Shown in pieces: positions 1 through 13,973 of a DNA stretch of 64,000 nt. Where the stretch lies: contig JASUTR010000076.1 of NCBI GenBank assembly GCA_035048495.1, forward strand, positions 1 to 64,000. The letters run 5' to 3'. The number at the start of each line of letters is the position of its first letter. Within the stretch, counting starts at the first letter, position 1. The notes beneath the pieces are model-generated. The model worked only from the letters and a program-made list of their open reading frames with translations, was not told the DNA's origin and ran no database searches. Origin of the DNA: Euptelea pleiosperma. Lineage: Eukaryota; Streptophyta; Magnoliopsida; Ranunculales; Eupteleaceae. A program made the position numbers and the translations under genes.

Positions 1-700
1 TTTTCGCTACCGGACTCGTAATTGGACTCAAAATCTGTATTACTATTTATTTTCAACACATTTGATGTGTTGGAACAAGATTTGGGACCGTCGAAACAAG
101 TTAGCTCCTCCCTTCGTCAACGTCTCAAATTGGACTCAGTTTGTGTGTTATTCCGAACCCTATAACTTGTGACTTTTTCGCAACCGTACCTCGTAATTGG
201 ACTCAACTCTTCCATTACTATTGTTTATTCACATTTGAAGTGGTGGAACAAGATTCGTGACAGTCGTAACAAGTTAGCTCCATCCGTGCGTCAACGTCTC
301 AAATTGGACCTCAGTTTGTGTGTTACATTCCGAAGCTTATAAACTTGTGACTTTTTTGCAACCGGACCTCGTAATTGGACTCAAACTCTTCCATTACTAT
401 TGTTTCATCACATTTGAAGTGGTGGAACAAGATTCGTGACAGTCGAAACAAGTTAGCTCCATCTGTGCGTCAACGTCTCAAATTGGACTCAGTTTGTGTG
501 TTACATTCCGTAGCCTATAACTTGTGACTTTTTTGCACCGGACCTCAATTAGACCCAACTCTTAATTTACCTATTGTTTTCATAGATTTGAGTGTTGGTA
601 ATAATATTTGGGACAGTCAAAACAAGTTAGCTCCATCCGTGCGTCACCGTCTCAAATTGGACTCAGATTGTGTGTTACGTTCCGAAGCCCTATAACTGTG
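1..700 (+). other. Second indel-rich zone at window start
   Basis: The first four monomers carry private indels (tatttattttcaac near 45, cccttcgtc with cctccc near 107, ttttgcaccgg near 533, cttaatttacctattg near 561), while the next 50 kb is clean. It resembles the noise at the right end. Confidence 0.65.
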
Positions 701-1591
701 ACTTTTTCGCAACCGGACCTCGTAATTGGATTCAACTCTTCCATTACTATTGTTTCATCATATTTGAAGTGGTGGAACAAGATTCGTGACAGTCGAAACA
801 AGTTAGCTCCATCCGTGCGTCAACGTCTCAAATTGGACTCAGTTTGTGTGTTACATTCCTAAGTCTATAACTTGTGACTTTTTCGCAACCGGACCTCGTA
901 ATTGGACTCAAACTCTTCCATTACTATTGTTTCATCAGATTTGAAGTGGTGGAACAAGATTCGTGACAGTCGAAACAAGTGAGCTCCATCCGTGCGTCAA
1001 CGTCTCAAATTGGACTCAGTTTGTGTGTTACATTCCGAAGCTTATAACTTGTGACTTTTTCGCAACCGGACCTCGTAATTGGACTCAAACTCTTCCATTA
1101 CTATTGTTTCATCACATTTGAAGTGGTGGAACAAGATTCGTGACAGTCGAAACAAGTTAGCTCCATCCGTGCGTCAACGTCTCAAATTGGACTCAGTTTG
1201 TGTGTTACATTCCGAAGGCTATAACTTGTGACTTTTTCGCAACCGGACCTCGTAATTGGACTCAAACTCTTCCATTACTATTGTTTCATCACATTTGAAG
1301 TGGTGGAACAAGATTCGTGACAGTCGAAACAAGTTAGCTCCATCCGTGCGTCAACGTCTCAAATTGGACTCAATTTGTGTGTTACATTCCTAAGTCTATA
1401 ACTTGTGACTTTTTCGCAACCGGACCTCGTAATTGGACTCAAACTCTTCATTACTATTGTTTCATCACATTTGAAGTAGGTGGAACATGATTCGTGACAG
1501 TCGAAACAAGTTAGCTCCATCCGTGCGTCAACGTCTCAAATTGGACTCAGTTTGTGTGTTACATTCCGAAGCCTATAACTTGTGACTTTTT
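5..1591 (+). repeat. HOR unit U1, 9 monomers
   Basis: Order: A-B-C-D-E-K-L-M'-O. Length is 1,587 bp against 1,592 expected (nine monomers, one of them an A), because the first 700 bases carry several single-base losses and gains not seen in other units (for example ttttgcaccgg near 533 and agtgttggtaat near 591). The layout matches U2 and U11 with K-L added. Confidence 0.75.
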
Positions 1592-2831
1592 CGCTACCGG
1601 AACTCGTAATTGGACTCAAACTCTTGTATTACTATTATTTCAACACATTTGATGTGTTGGAACAAGATTCGGGACCGTCGAAACAAGTTAGCTCCATCCG
1701 TTCGTCAACGTCTCAAATTGGACTCAGTTTGTGTGTTACTTTCCGAACCCTATAACTTGTGACTTTTTCGCAACCGGACCTCGTAATTGGACTCAGAACT
1801 CTTCCATTACTATTGTTTCATCACATTTGAAGTGGTGGAACAAGATTCGTGACAGTCGAAACAAGTTAGCTCCATCCGTGCGTCAACGTCTCAAATTGGA
1901 CTCAGTTTGTGTGTTACATTCCGAAGCTTATAACTTGTGACTTTTTTGCAACCGGACCTCGTAATTGGACTCAAACTCTTCCATTACTATTGTTTCATCA
2001 CATTTGAAGTGGTGGAACAAGATTCGTGACAGTCGAAACAAGTTAGCTCCATCTGTGCGTCAACGTCTCAAATTGGACTCAGTTTGTGTGTTACATTCCG
2101 TAGCCTATAACTTGTGAGTTTTTTGCAACCGGACCTCATAATTAGACCCAAACTCTTCCATTACTATTGTTTCAATAGATTTGAAGTGTTGGAATAATAT
2201 TTGGGACAGTCAAAACAAGTTAGCTCCATCCGTGCGTCAACGTCTCAAATTGGACTCAGTTTGTGTGTTACGTTCCGAACCCTATAACTTGTGACTTTTT
2301 CGCAACCGGACCTCGTAATTGGATTCAAACTCTTCCATTACTATTGTTTCATCATATTTGAAGTGGTGGAACAAGATTCGTGACAGTCGAAACAAGTTAG
2401 CTCCATCCGTGCGTCAACGTCTCAAATTGGACTCAGTTTGTGTGTTACATTCCGAAGGCTATAACTTGTGACTTTTTCGCAACCGGACCTCGTAATTGGA
2501 CTCAAACTCTTCCATTACTATTGTTTCATCACATTTGAAGTGGTGGAACAAGATTCGTGACAGTCGAAACAAGTTAGCTCCATCCGTGCGTCAACGTCTC
2601 AAATTGGACTCAATTTGTGTGTTACATTCCTAAGTCTATAACTTGTGACTTTTTCGCAACCGGACCTCGTAATTGGACTCAAACTCTTCCATTACTATTG
2701 TTTCATCACATTTGAAGTAGTGGAACATTATTCGTGACAGTCGAAACAAGTTAGCTCCATCCGTGCGTCAACGTCTCAAATTGGACTCAGTTTGTGTGTT
2801 ACATTCCGAAGCCTATAACTTGTGACTTTTT
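1592..2831 (+). repeat. HOR unit U2, 7 monomers
   Basis: Order: A-B-C-D-E-M'-O. The E monomer begins E-like (ggattcaaac, atcatatttg) but ends in the L-type gaaggct, so an E/L exchange is implied. The O monomer has aacattattcg. U11 at 29,009, about 27 kb away, has the same seven-monomer order. Confidence 0.78.
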
Positions 2832-5800
2832 CGCTACCGGAACTCGTAATTGGACTCAAACTCTTGTATTTCTATTATTTCAACACATTTGATGTGTTGG
2901 AACAAGATTTGGGACCGTCGAAACAAGTTAGCTCCATCCGTTCGTCAACGTCTCAAATTGGACTCAGTTTGTGTGTTATTTCCGAACCCTATAACTTGTG
3001 ACTTTTTCGCAACCGGACCTCGTAATTGGACTCAAACTCTTCCATTACTATTGTTTCATCACATTTGAAGTGGTGGAACAAGATTCGTGACAGTCGAAAC
3101 AAGTTAGCTCCATCCGTGCGTCAACGTCTCAAATTGGACTCAGTTTGTGTGTTACATTCCGAAGCTTATAACTTGTGACTTTTTTGCAACCGGACCTCGT
3201 AATTGGACTCAAACTCTTCCATTACTATTGTTTCATCACATTTGAAGTGGTGGAACAAGATTCGTGACAGTCGAAACAAGTTAGCTCCATCTGTGCGTCA
3301 ACGTCTCAAATTGGACTCAGTTTGTGTGTTACATTCCGTAGCCTATAACTTGTGAGTTTTTTGCAACCGGACCTCATAATTAGACCCAAACTCTTCCATT
3401 ACTATTGTTTCAATAGATTTGAAGTGTTGGAATAATATTTGGGACAGTCAAAACAAGTTAGCTCCATCCGTGCGTCAACGTCTCAAATTGGACTCAGTTT
3501 GTGTGTTACGTTCCGAACCCTATAACTTGTGACTTTTTCGCAACCGGACCTCGTAATTGGACTCAAACTCTTCCATTACTATTGTTTCATCATATTTGAA
3601 GTGGTGGAACAAGATTCGTGACAGTCGAAACAAGTTAGCTCCATCCGTGCGTCAACGTCTCAAATTGGACTCAGTTTGTGTGTTACATTCCGAAGCTTAT
3701 AACTTGTGACTTTTTTGCAACCGGACCTCGTAATTGGACTCAAACTCTTCCATTACTATTGTTTCATCACATTTGAAGTGGTGGAACAAGATTCGTGACA
3801 GTCGAAACAAGTTAGCTCCATCCGTGCGTCAACGTCTCAAATTGGACTCAGTTTGTGTGTTACATTCCGAAGCCTATAACTTGTGACTTTTTCGCAACCG
3901 GACCTCGTAATTGGACTCAAACTCTTCCATTACTATTGTTTCATCACATTTGAAGTGTTGGAACAATATTCGGGACAGTCGAAACAAGTTAGCTCCATCC
4001 GTGCGTCAACGTCTCAAATTGGACTCAGTTTGTGTGTTACATTCCGAAGCCTATAACTTGTGACTTTTTCGCAACCGGACCTCGTAATTGGACTCAAACT
4101 CTTGTATTACTATTATTTCAACACATTTGATGTGTTGGAACAAGATTCGGGACGTCGAAACAAGTTAGCTCCATCCGTTCGTCAACGTCTCAAATTGGAC
4201 TCAGTTTGTGTGTTACTTTCCGAACCCTATAACTTGTGACTTTTTCGCAACCGGACCTCGTAATTGGACTCAAACTCTTCCATTACTATTGTTTCATCAC
4301 ATTTGAAGTGGTGGAACAAGATTCGTGACAGTCGAAACAAGTTAGCTCCATCCGTGCGTCAACGTCTCAAATTGGACTCAGTTTGTGTGTTACATTCCGA
4401 AGCCTATAACTTGTGACTTTTTTGCAACCGGACCTCGTAATTGGACTCAAACTCTTGCATTTCTATTTTTTCATCACATTTGATGTGTTGGAACAAGATT
4501 CGGGACAGTCGAAACAAGTTAGCTCCATCCGTTCGTCAACGTCTCAAATTGGACTCAGTTTGTGTGTTATTTCCGAACCCTATAACTTGTGACTTTTTCG
4601 CAACCGGACCTCGTAATTGGACTCAAACTCTTCCATTACTATTGTTTCATCACATTTGAAGTGGTGGAACAAGATTCGTGACAGTCGAAACAAGTTAGCT
4701 CCATCCGTGCGTCAACGTCTCAAATTGGACTCAGTTTGTGTGTTACATTCCTAAGTCTATAACTTGTGACTTTTTCGCAACCGGACCTCGTAATTGGACT
4801 CAAACTCTTCCATTACTATTGTTTCATCACATTTGAAGTGGTGGAACAAGATTCGTGACAGTCGAAACAAGTTAGCTCCATCCGTGCGTCAACGTCTCAA
4901 ATTGGACTCAGTTTGTGTGTTACATTCCGAAGCCTATAACTTGTGACTTTTTCGCAACCGGACCTCGTAATTGGACTCAAACTCTTGTATTACTATTATT
5001 TCAACACATTTGATGTGTTGGAACAAGATTCGGGAAGGTCGAAACAAGTTAGCTCCATCCGTTCGTCAACGTCTCAAATTGGACTCAGTTTGTGTGTTAC
5101 GTTCCGAACCCTATAACTTGTGACTTTTTCGCAACCGGACCTCGTAATTGGACTCGAACTCTTCCATTACTATTGTTTCATCACATTTGAAGTAGTGGAA
5201 CAAGATTCGTGACAGTCGAAACAAGTTAGCTCCATCCGTGCGTCAACGTCTCAAATTGGACTCAGTTTGTGTGTTACATTCCGAAGCCTATAACTTGTGA
5301 CTTTTTCGCTACCGGAACTCGTAATTGGACTCAAACTCTTGTATTTCTATTATTTCAACACATTTGATGTGTTGGAACAAGATTCGGGACGGTCGAAACA
5401 AGTTAGCTCCATCCGTTCGTCAACGTCTCAAATTGGACTCAGTTTGTGTGTTATTTCCGAACCCTATAACTTGTGACTTTTTTCGCAACCGGACCTCGTA
5501 ATTGGACTCAAACTCTTCCATTACTATTGTTTCATCACATTTGAAGTGGTGGAACAAGATTCGTGACAGTCGAAACAAGTTAGCTCCATCCGTGCGTCAA
5601 CGTCTCAAATTGGACTCAGTTTGTGTGTTACATTCCTAAGTCTATAACTTGTGACTTTTTCGCAACCGGACCTCGTAATTGGACTCAAACTCTTCCATTA
5701 CTATTGTTTCATCACATTTGAAGTAGTGGAACAGATTCGTGACAGTCGAAACAAGTTAGCTCCATCCGTGCGTCAACGTCTCAAATTGGACTCAGTTTGC

Positions 5801-7251
5801 TGTGTTACATTCCGAAGCCTATAACTTGTGACTTTTTCGCTACCGGAACTCGTAATTGGACTCAAACTCTTGTATTACTATTATTTCAACACATTTGATG
5901 TGTTGGAACAAGATTCGGGACCGTCGAAACAAGTTAGCTCCATCCGTTCGTCAACGTCTCAAATTGGACTCAGTTTGTGTGTTACATTCCTAAGTCTATA
6001 ACTTGTGACTTTTTCGCAACCGGACCTCGTAATTGGACTCAAACTCTTCCATTACTATTGTTTCATCACATTTGAAGTGGTGGAACAAGATTCGTGACAG
6101 TCGAAACAAGTTAGCTCCATCCGTGCGTCAACGTCTCAAATTGGACTCAGTTTGTGTGTTACATTCCGAAGCTATAACTTGTGACTTTTTCGCAACCGGA
6201 CCTCGTAATTGGACTCAAACTCTTCCATTACTATTGTTTCATCACATTTGAAGTGGTGGAACAAGATTCGTGACAGTCGAAACAAGTTAGCTCCATCCGT
6301 GCGTCAACGTCTCAAATTGGACTCAGTTTGTGTGTTACATTCCGAAGGCTATAACTTGTGACTTTTTCGCAACCGGACCTCGTAATTGGACTCAAACTCT
6401 TCCATTACTATTGTTTCATCACATTTGAAGTGGTGGAACAAGATTCGTGACAGTCGAAACAAGTTAGCTCCATCTGTGCGTCAACGTCTCAAATTGGACT
6501 CAGTTTGTGTGTTACATTCCGTAGCCTATAACTTGTGAGTTTTTTGCAACCGGACCTCATAATTAGACCCAAACTCTTCCATTACTATTGTTTCAATAGA
6601 TTTGAAGTGTTGGAATAATATTTGGGACAGTCAAAACAAGTTAGCTCCATCCGTGCGTCAACGTCTCAAATTGGACTCAGTTTGTGTGTTACGTTCCGAA
6701 CCCTATAACTTGTGACTTTTTCGCAACCGGACCTCGTAATTGGATTCAAACTCTTCCATTACTATTGTTTCATCATATTTGAAGTGGTGGAACAAGATTC
6801 GTGACAGTCGAAACAAGTTAGCTCCATCCGTGCGTCAACGTCTCAAATTGGACTCAGTTTGTGTGTTACATTCCGAAGGCTATAACTTGTGACTTTTTCG
6901 CAACCGGACCTCGTAATTGGACTCAAACTCTTCCATTACTATTGTTTCATCACATTTGAAGTGGTGGAACAAGATTCGTGACAGTCGAAACAAGTTAGCT
7001 CCATCCGTGCGTCAACGTCTCAAATTGGACTCAATTTGTGTGTTACATTCCGAAGCCTATAACTTGTGACTTTTTCGCAACCGGACCTCGTAATTGGACT
7101 CAAACTCTTCCATTACTATTGTTTCATCACATTTGAAGTGTGGAACAATATTCGTGACAGTCGAAACAAGTTAGCTCCATCCGTGCGTCAACGTCTCAAA
7201 TTGGACTCAGTTTGTGTGTTACATTCCGAAGCCTATAACTTGTGACTTTTT
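2832..7251 (+). repeat. HOR unit U3, 25 monomers
   Basis: 4,420 bp. It opens A-B-C-D-E and closes L-C-D-E-M'-O-like. The interior runs through H, G, H', I', A', F, G' and J variants. It is the longest left-domain unit and holds an internal second C-D-E run (about 6,367-6,900), as if part of the head block had been inserted near its own tail. Several monomers resemble the 23-mer interior (F-G-H'-I'-A'-F-G'-J at about 4.6-6.0 kb). Confidence 0.7.
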
Positions 7252-10200
7252 CGCTACCGGAACTCGTAATTGGACTCAAACTCTTGTATTTCTATTATTT
7301 CAACACATTTGATGTGTTGGAACAAGATTTGGGACCGTCGAAACAAGTTAGCTCCATCCGTTCGTCAACGTCTCAAATTGGACTCAGTTTGTGTGTTATT
7401 TCCGAACCCTATAACTTGTGACTTTTTCGCAACCGGACCTCGTAATTGGACTCAAACTCTTCCATTACTATTGTTTCATCACATTTGAAGTGGTGGAACA
7501 AGATTCGTGACAGTCGAAACAAGTTAGCTCCATCCGTGCGTCAACGTCTCAAATTGGACTCAGTTTGTGTGTTACATTCCGAAGCTTATAACTTGTGACT
7601 TTTTTGCAACCGGACCTCGTAATTGGACTCAAACTCTTCCATTACTATTGTTTCATCACATTTGAAGTGGTGGAACAAGATTCGTGACAGTCGAAACAAG
7701 TTAGCTCCATCTGTGCGTCAACGTCTCAAATTGGACTCAGTTTGTGTGTTACATTCCGTAGCCTATAACTTGTGAGTTTTTTGCAACCGGACCTCATAAT
7801 TAGACCCAAACTCTTCCATTACTATTGTTTCAATAGATTTGAAGTGTTGGAATAATATTTGGGACAGTCAAAACAAGTTAGCTCCATCCGTGCGTCAACG
7901 TCTCAAATTGGACTCAGTTTGTGTGTTACGTTCCGAACCCTATAACTTGTGACTTTTTCGCAACCGGACCTCGTAATTGGATTCAAACTATTCCATTACT
8001 ATTGTTTCATCATATTTGAAGTGGTGGAACAAGATTCGTGATAGTCGAAACAAGTTAGCTCCATCCGTGCGTCAACGTTTCAAATTGGACTCAGTTTGTG
8101 TGTTACATTCCGAAGCCTATAACTTGTGACTTTTTTGCAACCGGACCTCATAATTAGACTCATACTCTTCCATTACTATTGTTTCAACATATTTTAAGTG
8201 TTGGAACAAGATTCGGGACAGTCGAAACAAGTTAGCTCCATCCGTTCGTCAACGTCTCAAATTGGACTCAGTTTCTGTGTTACATTCCGAAGCCTATAAC
8301 TTGTGACTTTTTCGCAGCCGGACCTCATAATTAGACTCAAACTCTTCCATTACTATTGTTTGAACAGATTTGAAGTGTTGGAACAATATTTGGGATAGTC
8401 GAAACAAGTTAGCTCCATCCGTGCGTCAACGTCTCAAATTGGACTCAGTTTGTGTGTTACATTCCGAAGCTTATAACTTGTGACTTTTTCGCAACCGGAC
8501 CTCGTAATTGGACTCAAACTCTTGTATTACTATTATATTCAACACATTTGATGTGTTGGAACAAGATTCGGGACGATCGAAACTAGTTAGCTCTATCCGT
8601 TCGTCAACTTCTCAAATTGGACTCAGTTTGTGTGTTACGTTCCGAACCCTATAACTTGTGACTTTTTCGCAACCGGAGCTCGTAATTGGACTCGAACTCT
8701 TCCATTACTATTGTTTCATCACATTTGAAGTAGAGGAACAAGATTCGTGACAGTCGAAACAAGTTAGCTCCATCCGTGCGTCAACGTCTCAAATTGGACT
8801 CAGTTTGTGTGTTACATTCCGAAGCCTATAACTTGTGACTTTTTTGCTACCGGAACTCGTAAATGGACTCAAACTCTTGTATTTCTATTATTTCAACACA
8901 TTTGATGTGTTGGAACAAGATTCGGGACCGTCGAAACAAGTTAGCTCCATCCGTTCGTCAACGTCACAAATTGGACTCAGTTTGTGTGTTATTTCCGAAC
9001 CCTATAACTTGTGACTTTTTCGCAACCGGACCTCGTAATTGGACTCAAACTCTTCCATTACTATTGTTTCATCACATTTGAAGTGGTGGAACAAGATTCG
9101 TGACAGTCGAAACAAGTTAGCTCCATCCGTGCGTCAACGTCTCAAATTGGACTCAGTTTGTGTGTTACATTCCTAAGTCTATAACTTGTGACTTTTTCGC
9201 AACCGGACCTCGTAATTGGACTCAAACTCTTCCATTACTATTGTTTCATCACATTTGAAGTGGTGGAACAAGATTCGTGACAGTCGAAACAAGTTAGCTC
9301 CATCCGTGCGTCAACGTCTCAAATTGGACTCAGTTTGTGTGTTACATTCCGAAGCCTATAACTTGTGACTTTTTCGCAACCGGACCTCGTAATTGGACTC
9401 AAACTCTTGTATTACTATTATTTCAACACATTTGATGTGTTGGAACAAGATTCGGGACAGTCGAAACAAGTTAGCTCCATCCGTTCGTCAACGTCTCAAA
9501 TTGGACTCAGTTTGTGTGTTACTTTCCGAACCCTATAACTTGTGACTTTTTCGCAACCGGACCTCGTAATTGGACTCAAACTCTTCCATTACTATTGTTT
9601 CATCACATTTGAAGTAGTGGAACAAGATTCGTGACAGTCGAAACAAGTTAGCTCCATCCGTGCGTCAACGTCTCAAATTGGACTCAGTTTGTGTGTTACA
9701 TTCCGAAGCCTATAACTTGTGACTTTTTCGCAACCGGAACTCGTAATTGGACTCAAACTCTTCATTACTATTGTTTCAACACATTTGAAGTGTTGGAACA
9801 AGATTCGGGACAGTCGAAACAAGTTAGCTCCATCCGTTCGTCAACGTCTCAAATTGGACTCAGTTTGTGTGTTACATTCCGAAGCCTATAACTTGTGACT
9901 TTTTCGCAACCGGACCTCGTAATTGGACTCAAACTCTTCCATTACTATTGTTTCATCACATTTGAAGTGGTGGAACAAGATTCGTGACAGTCGAAACAAG
10001 TTAGCTCCATCCGTGCGTCAACGTCTCAAATTGGACTCAGTTTGTGTGTTACATTCCTAAGTCTATAACTTGTGACTTTTTCGCAACCGGACCTCGTAAT
10101 TGGACTCAAACTCTTCCATTACTATTGTTTCATCACATTTGAAGTAGTGGAACAAGATTCGTGACAGTCGAAACAAGTTAGCTCCATCCGTGCGTCAACG

Positions 10201-11143
10201 TCTCAAATTGGACTCAGTTTGTGTGTTACATTCCGAAGCCTATAACTTGTGACTTTTTCGCTACCGGAACTCGTAATTGGACTCAAACTCTTGTATTACT
10301 ATTATTTCAACACATTTGATGTGTTGGAACAAGATTCGGGACCGTCGAAACAAGTTAGCTCCATCCGTTCGTCAACGTCTCAAATTGGACTCAGTTTGTG
10401 TGTTACATTCCGAAGCCTATAACTTGTGACTTTTTCGCAACCGGACCTCGTAATTGGACTCAAACTCTTCCATTACTATTGTTTCATCATATTTGAAGTG
10501 GTGGAACAAGATTCGTGACAGTCGAAACAAGTTAGCTCCATCCGTGCGTCAACGTCTCAAATTGGACTCAGTTTGTGTGTTACATTCCGAAGCTTATAAC
10601 TTGTGACTTTTTTGCAACCGGACCTCGTAATTGGACTCAAACTCTTCCATTACTATTGTTTCATCACATTTGAAGTGGTGGAACAAGATTCGTGACAGTC
10701 GAAACAAGTTAGCTCCATCCGTGCGTCAACGTCTCAAATTGGACTCAGTTTGTGTGTTACATTCCGAAGGCTATAACTTGTGACTTTTTCGCAACCGGAC
10801 CTCGTAATTGGACTCAAACTCTTCCATTACTATTGTTTCATCACATTTGAAGTGGTGGAACAAGATTCGTGACAGTCGAAACAAGTTAGCTCCATCCGTG
10901 CGTCAACGTCTCAAATTGGACTCAATTTGTGTGTTACATTCCTAAGTCTATAACTTGTGACTTTTTCGCAACCGGACCTCGTAATTGGACTCAAACTCTT
11001 CCATTACTATTGTTTCATCACATTTGAAGTAGTGGAACATTATTCGTGACAGTCGAAACAAGTTAGCTCCATCCGTGCGTCAACGTCTCAAATTGGACTC
11101 AGTTTGTGTGTTACATTCCGAAGCCTATAACTTGTGACTTTTT
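7252..11143 (+). repeat. HOR unit U4, 22 monomers
   Basis: 3,892 bp. Order: A-B-C-D-E-X-Y-Hd-I'-A'-F-G-H-I-Z-F-I-J-K-L-M'-O. It is the only left-domain unit before 31 kb with X and Y monomers, which otherwise belong to the right domain. Confidence 0.7.
8136..8667 (+). repeat. X-Y-Hd three-monomer block, left copy
   Basis: Three consecutive monomers with rare markers: attagactcatac with tttctgtgtt (X), cgcagccgg with gggatagtcg (Y), and gacgatcgaaactagttag with caacttctc (Hd). The same markers recur in the same order at 31,306-31,836. This copy is 532 bp, with one extra base in attatattcaac. Confidence 0.85.
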
Positions 11144-13973
11144 CGCTACCGGAACTCGTAATTGGACTCAAACTCTTGTATTACTATTATTTCAACACAT
11201 TTGATGTGTTGGAACAAGATTTGGGACCGTCGAAACAAGTTAGCTCCATCCATTCGTCAACGTCTCAAATTGGACTCAGTTTGTGTGTTATTTCCGAACC
11301 CTATAACTTGTGACTTTTTCGCAACCGGACCTCGTAATTGGACTCAAACTCTTCCATTACTATTGTTTCATCACATTTGAAGTGGTGGAACAAGATTCGT
11401 GACAGTCGAAACAAGTTAGCTCCATCCGTGCGTCAACGTCTCAAATTGGACTCAGTTTGTGTGTTACATTCCGAAGCTTATAACTTGTGACTTTTTTGCA
11501 ACCGGACCTCGTAATTGGACTCAAACTCTTCCATTACTATTGTTTCATCACATTTGAAGTGGTGGAACAAGATTCGTGACAGTCGAAACAAGTTAGCTCC
11601 ATCTGTGCGTCAACGTCTCAAATTGGACTCAGTTTGTGTGTTACATTCCGTAGCCTATAACTTGTGAGTTTTTTGCAACCGGACCTCATAATTAGACCCA
11701 AACTCTTCCATTACTATTGTTTCAATAGATTTGAAGTGTTGGAATAATATTTGGGACAGTCAAAACAAGTTAGCTCCATCCGTGCGTCAACGTCTCAAAT
11801 TGGACTCAGTTTGTGTGTTACGTTCCGAACCCTATAACTTGTGACTTTTTCGCAACCGGACCTCGTAATTGGACTCAAACTCTTGTATTACTATTATTTC
11901 AACACATTTGATGTGTTGGAACAAGATTCGGGACAGTCGAAACAAGTTAGCTCCATCCGTTCGTCAACGTCTCAAATTGGACTCAGTTTGTGTGTTACGT
12001 TCCGAACCCTATAACTTGTGACTTTTTCGCAACCGGAGCTCGTAATTGGACTCGAACTCTTCCATTACTATTGTTTCATCACATTTGAAGTAGTGGAACA
12101 AGATTCGTGACAGTCGAAACAAGTTAGCTCCATCCGTGCGTCAACGTCTCAAATTGGACTCAGTTTGTGTGTTACATTCCGAAGCCTATAACTTGTGACT
12201 TTTTCGCTACCGGACCTCGTAATTGGACTCAAACTCTTCTATTACTATTGTTTCAACACATTTGAAGTGTTGGAACAAGATTCGTGACAGTCGAAACAAG
12301 TTAGCTCCATCCGTGCGTCAACGTCTCAAATTGGACTCAGTTTGTGTGTTACATTCCGAAGCCTATAACTTGTGACTTTTTCGCAACCGGACCTCGTAAT
12401 TGGACTCAAACTCTTCCATTACTATTGTTTCATCACATTTGAAGTGGTGGAACAAGATTCGTGACAGTCGAAACAAGTTAGCTCCATCCGTGCGTCAACG
12501 TCTCAAATTGGACTCAGTTTGTGTGTTACATTCCTAAGTCTATAACTTGTGACTTTTTCGCAACCGGACCTCGTAATTGGACTCAAACTCTTCCATTACT
12601 ATTGTTTCATCACATTTGAAGTGTGGAACAGATTCGTGACAGTCGAAACAAGTTAGCTCCATCCGTGCGTCAACGTCTCAAATTGGACTCAGTTTGTGTG
12701 TTACATTCCGAAGCCTATAACTTGTGACTTTTTCGCTACCGGAACTCGTAATTGGACTCAAACTCTTGTATTACTATTATTTCAACACATTTGATGTGTT
12801 GGAACAAGATTCGGGACAGTCGAAACAAGTTAGCTCCATCCGTTCGTCAACGTCTCAAATTGGACTCAGTTTGTGTGTTACATTCCTAAGTCTATAACTT
12901 GTGACTTTTTCGCAACCGGACCTCGTAATTGGACTCAAACTCTTCCATTACTATTGTTTCATCACATTTGAAGTGGTGGAACAAGATTCGTGACAGTCGA
13001 AACAAGTTAGCTCCATCCGTGCGTCAACGTCTCAAATTGGACTCAGTTTGTGTGTTACATTCCGAAGCCTATAACTTGTGACTTTTTTGCAACCGGACCT
13101 CGTAATTGGACTCAAACTCTTCCATTACTATTGTTTCAATAGATTTGAAGTGTTGGAACAAGATTTGGGACAGTCGAAAACAAGTTAGCTCCATCCGTTC
13201 GTCAACGTCTCAAATTGGACTCAGTTTGTGTGTTACATTCCGAAGTCTATAACTTGTGACTTTTTCGCAACCGGACCTCGTAATTGGACTCAAACTCTTC
13301 CATTACTATTGTTTCATCATATTTGAAGTGGTGGAACAAGATTCGTGACAGTCGAAACAAGTGAGCTCCATCCGTGCGTCAACGTCTCAAATTGGACTCA
13401 GTTTGTGTGTTACATTCCGAAGCTTATAACTTGTGACTTTTTTGCAACCGGACCTCGTAATTGGACTCAAACTCTTCCATTACTATTGTTTCATCACATT
13501 TGAAGTGGTGGAACAAGATTCGTGACAGTCGAAACAAGTTAGCTCCATCCGTGCGTCAACGTCTCAAATTGGACTCAGTTTGTGTGTTACATTCCGAAGG
13601 CTATAACTTGTGACTTTTTCGCAACCGGACCTCGTAATTGGACTCAAACTCTTCCATTACTATTGTTTCATCACATTTGAAGTGGTGGAACAAGATTCGT
13701 GACAGTCGAAACAAGTTAGCTCCATCCGTGCGTCAACGTCTCAAATTGGACTCAATTTGTGTGTTACATTCCTAAGTCTATAACTTGTGACTTTTTCGCA
13801 ACCGGACCTCGTAATTGGACTCAAACTCTTCCATTACTATTGTTTCATCACATTTGAAGTAGTGGAACATTATTCGTGACAGTCGAAACAAGTTAGCTCC
13901 ATCCGTGCGTCAACGTCTCAAATTGGACTCAGTTTGTGTGTTACATTCCGAAGCCTATAACTTGTGACTTTTT
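11144..13973 (+). repeat. HOR unit U5, 16 monomers
   Basis: 2,830 bp. Order: A-B-C-D-H-I'-Z-F-G'-J-G-(D-like)-K-L-M'-O. The D-like monomer near 13,090 has aatagatttg but otherwise departs from D. The A monomer carries ccattcgtc, a marker also seen in the A monomers at 19,457, 24,941 and 29,009. Confidence 0.7.
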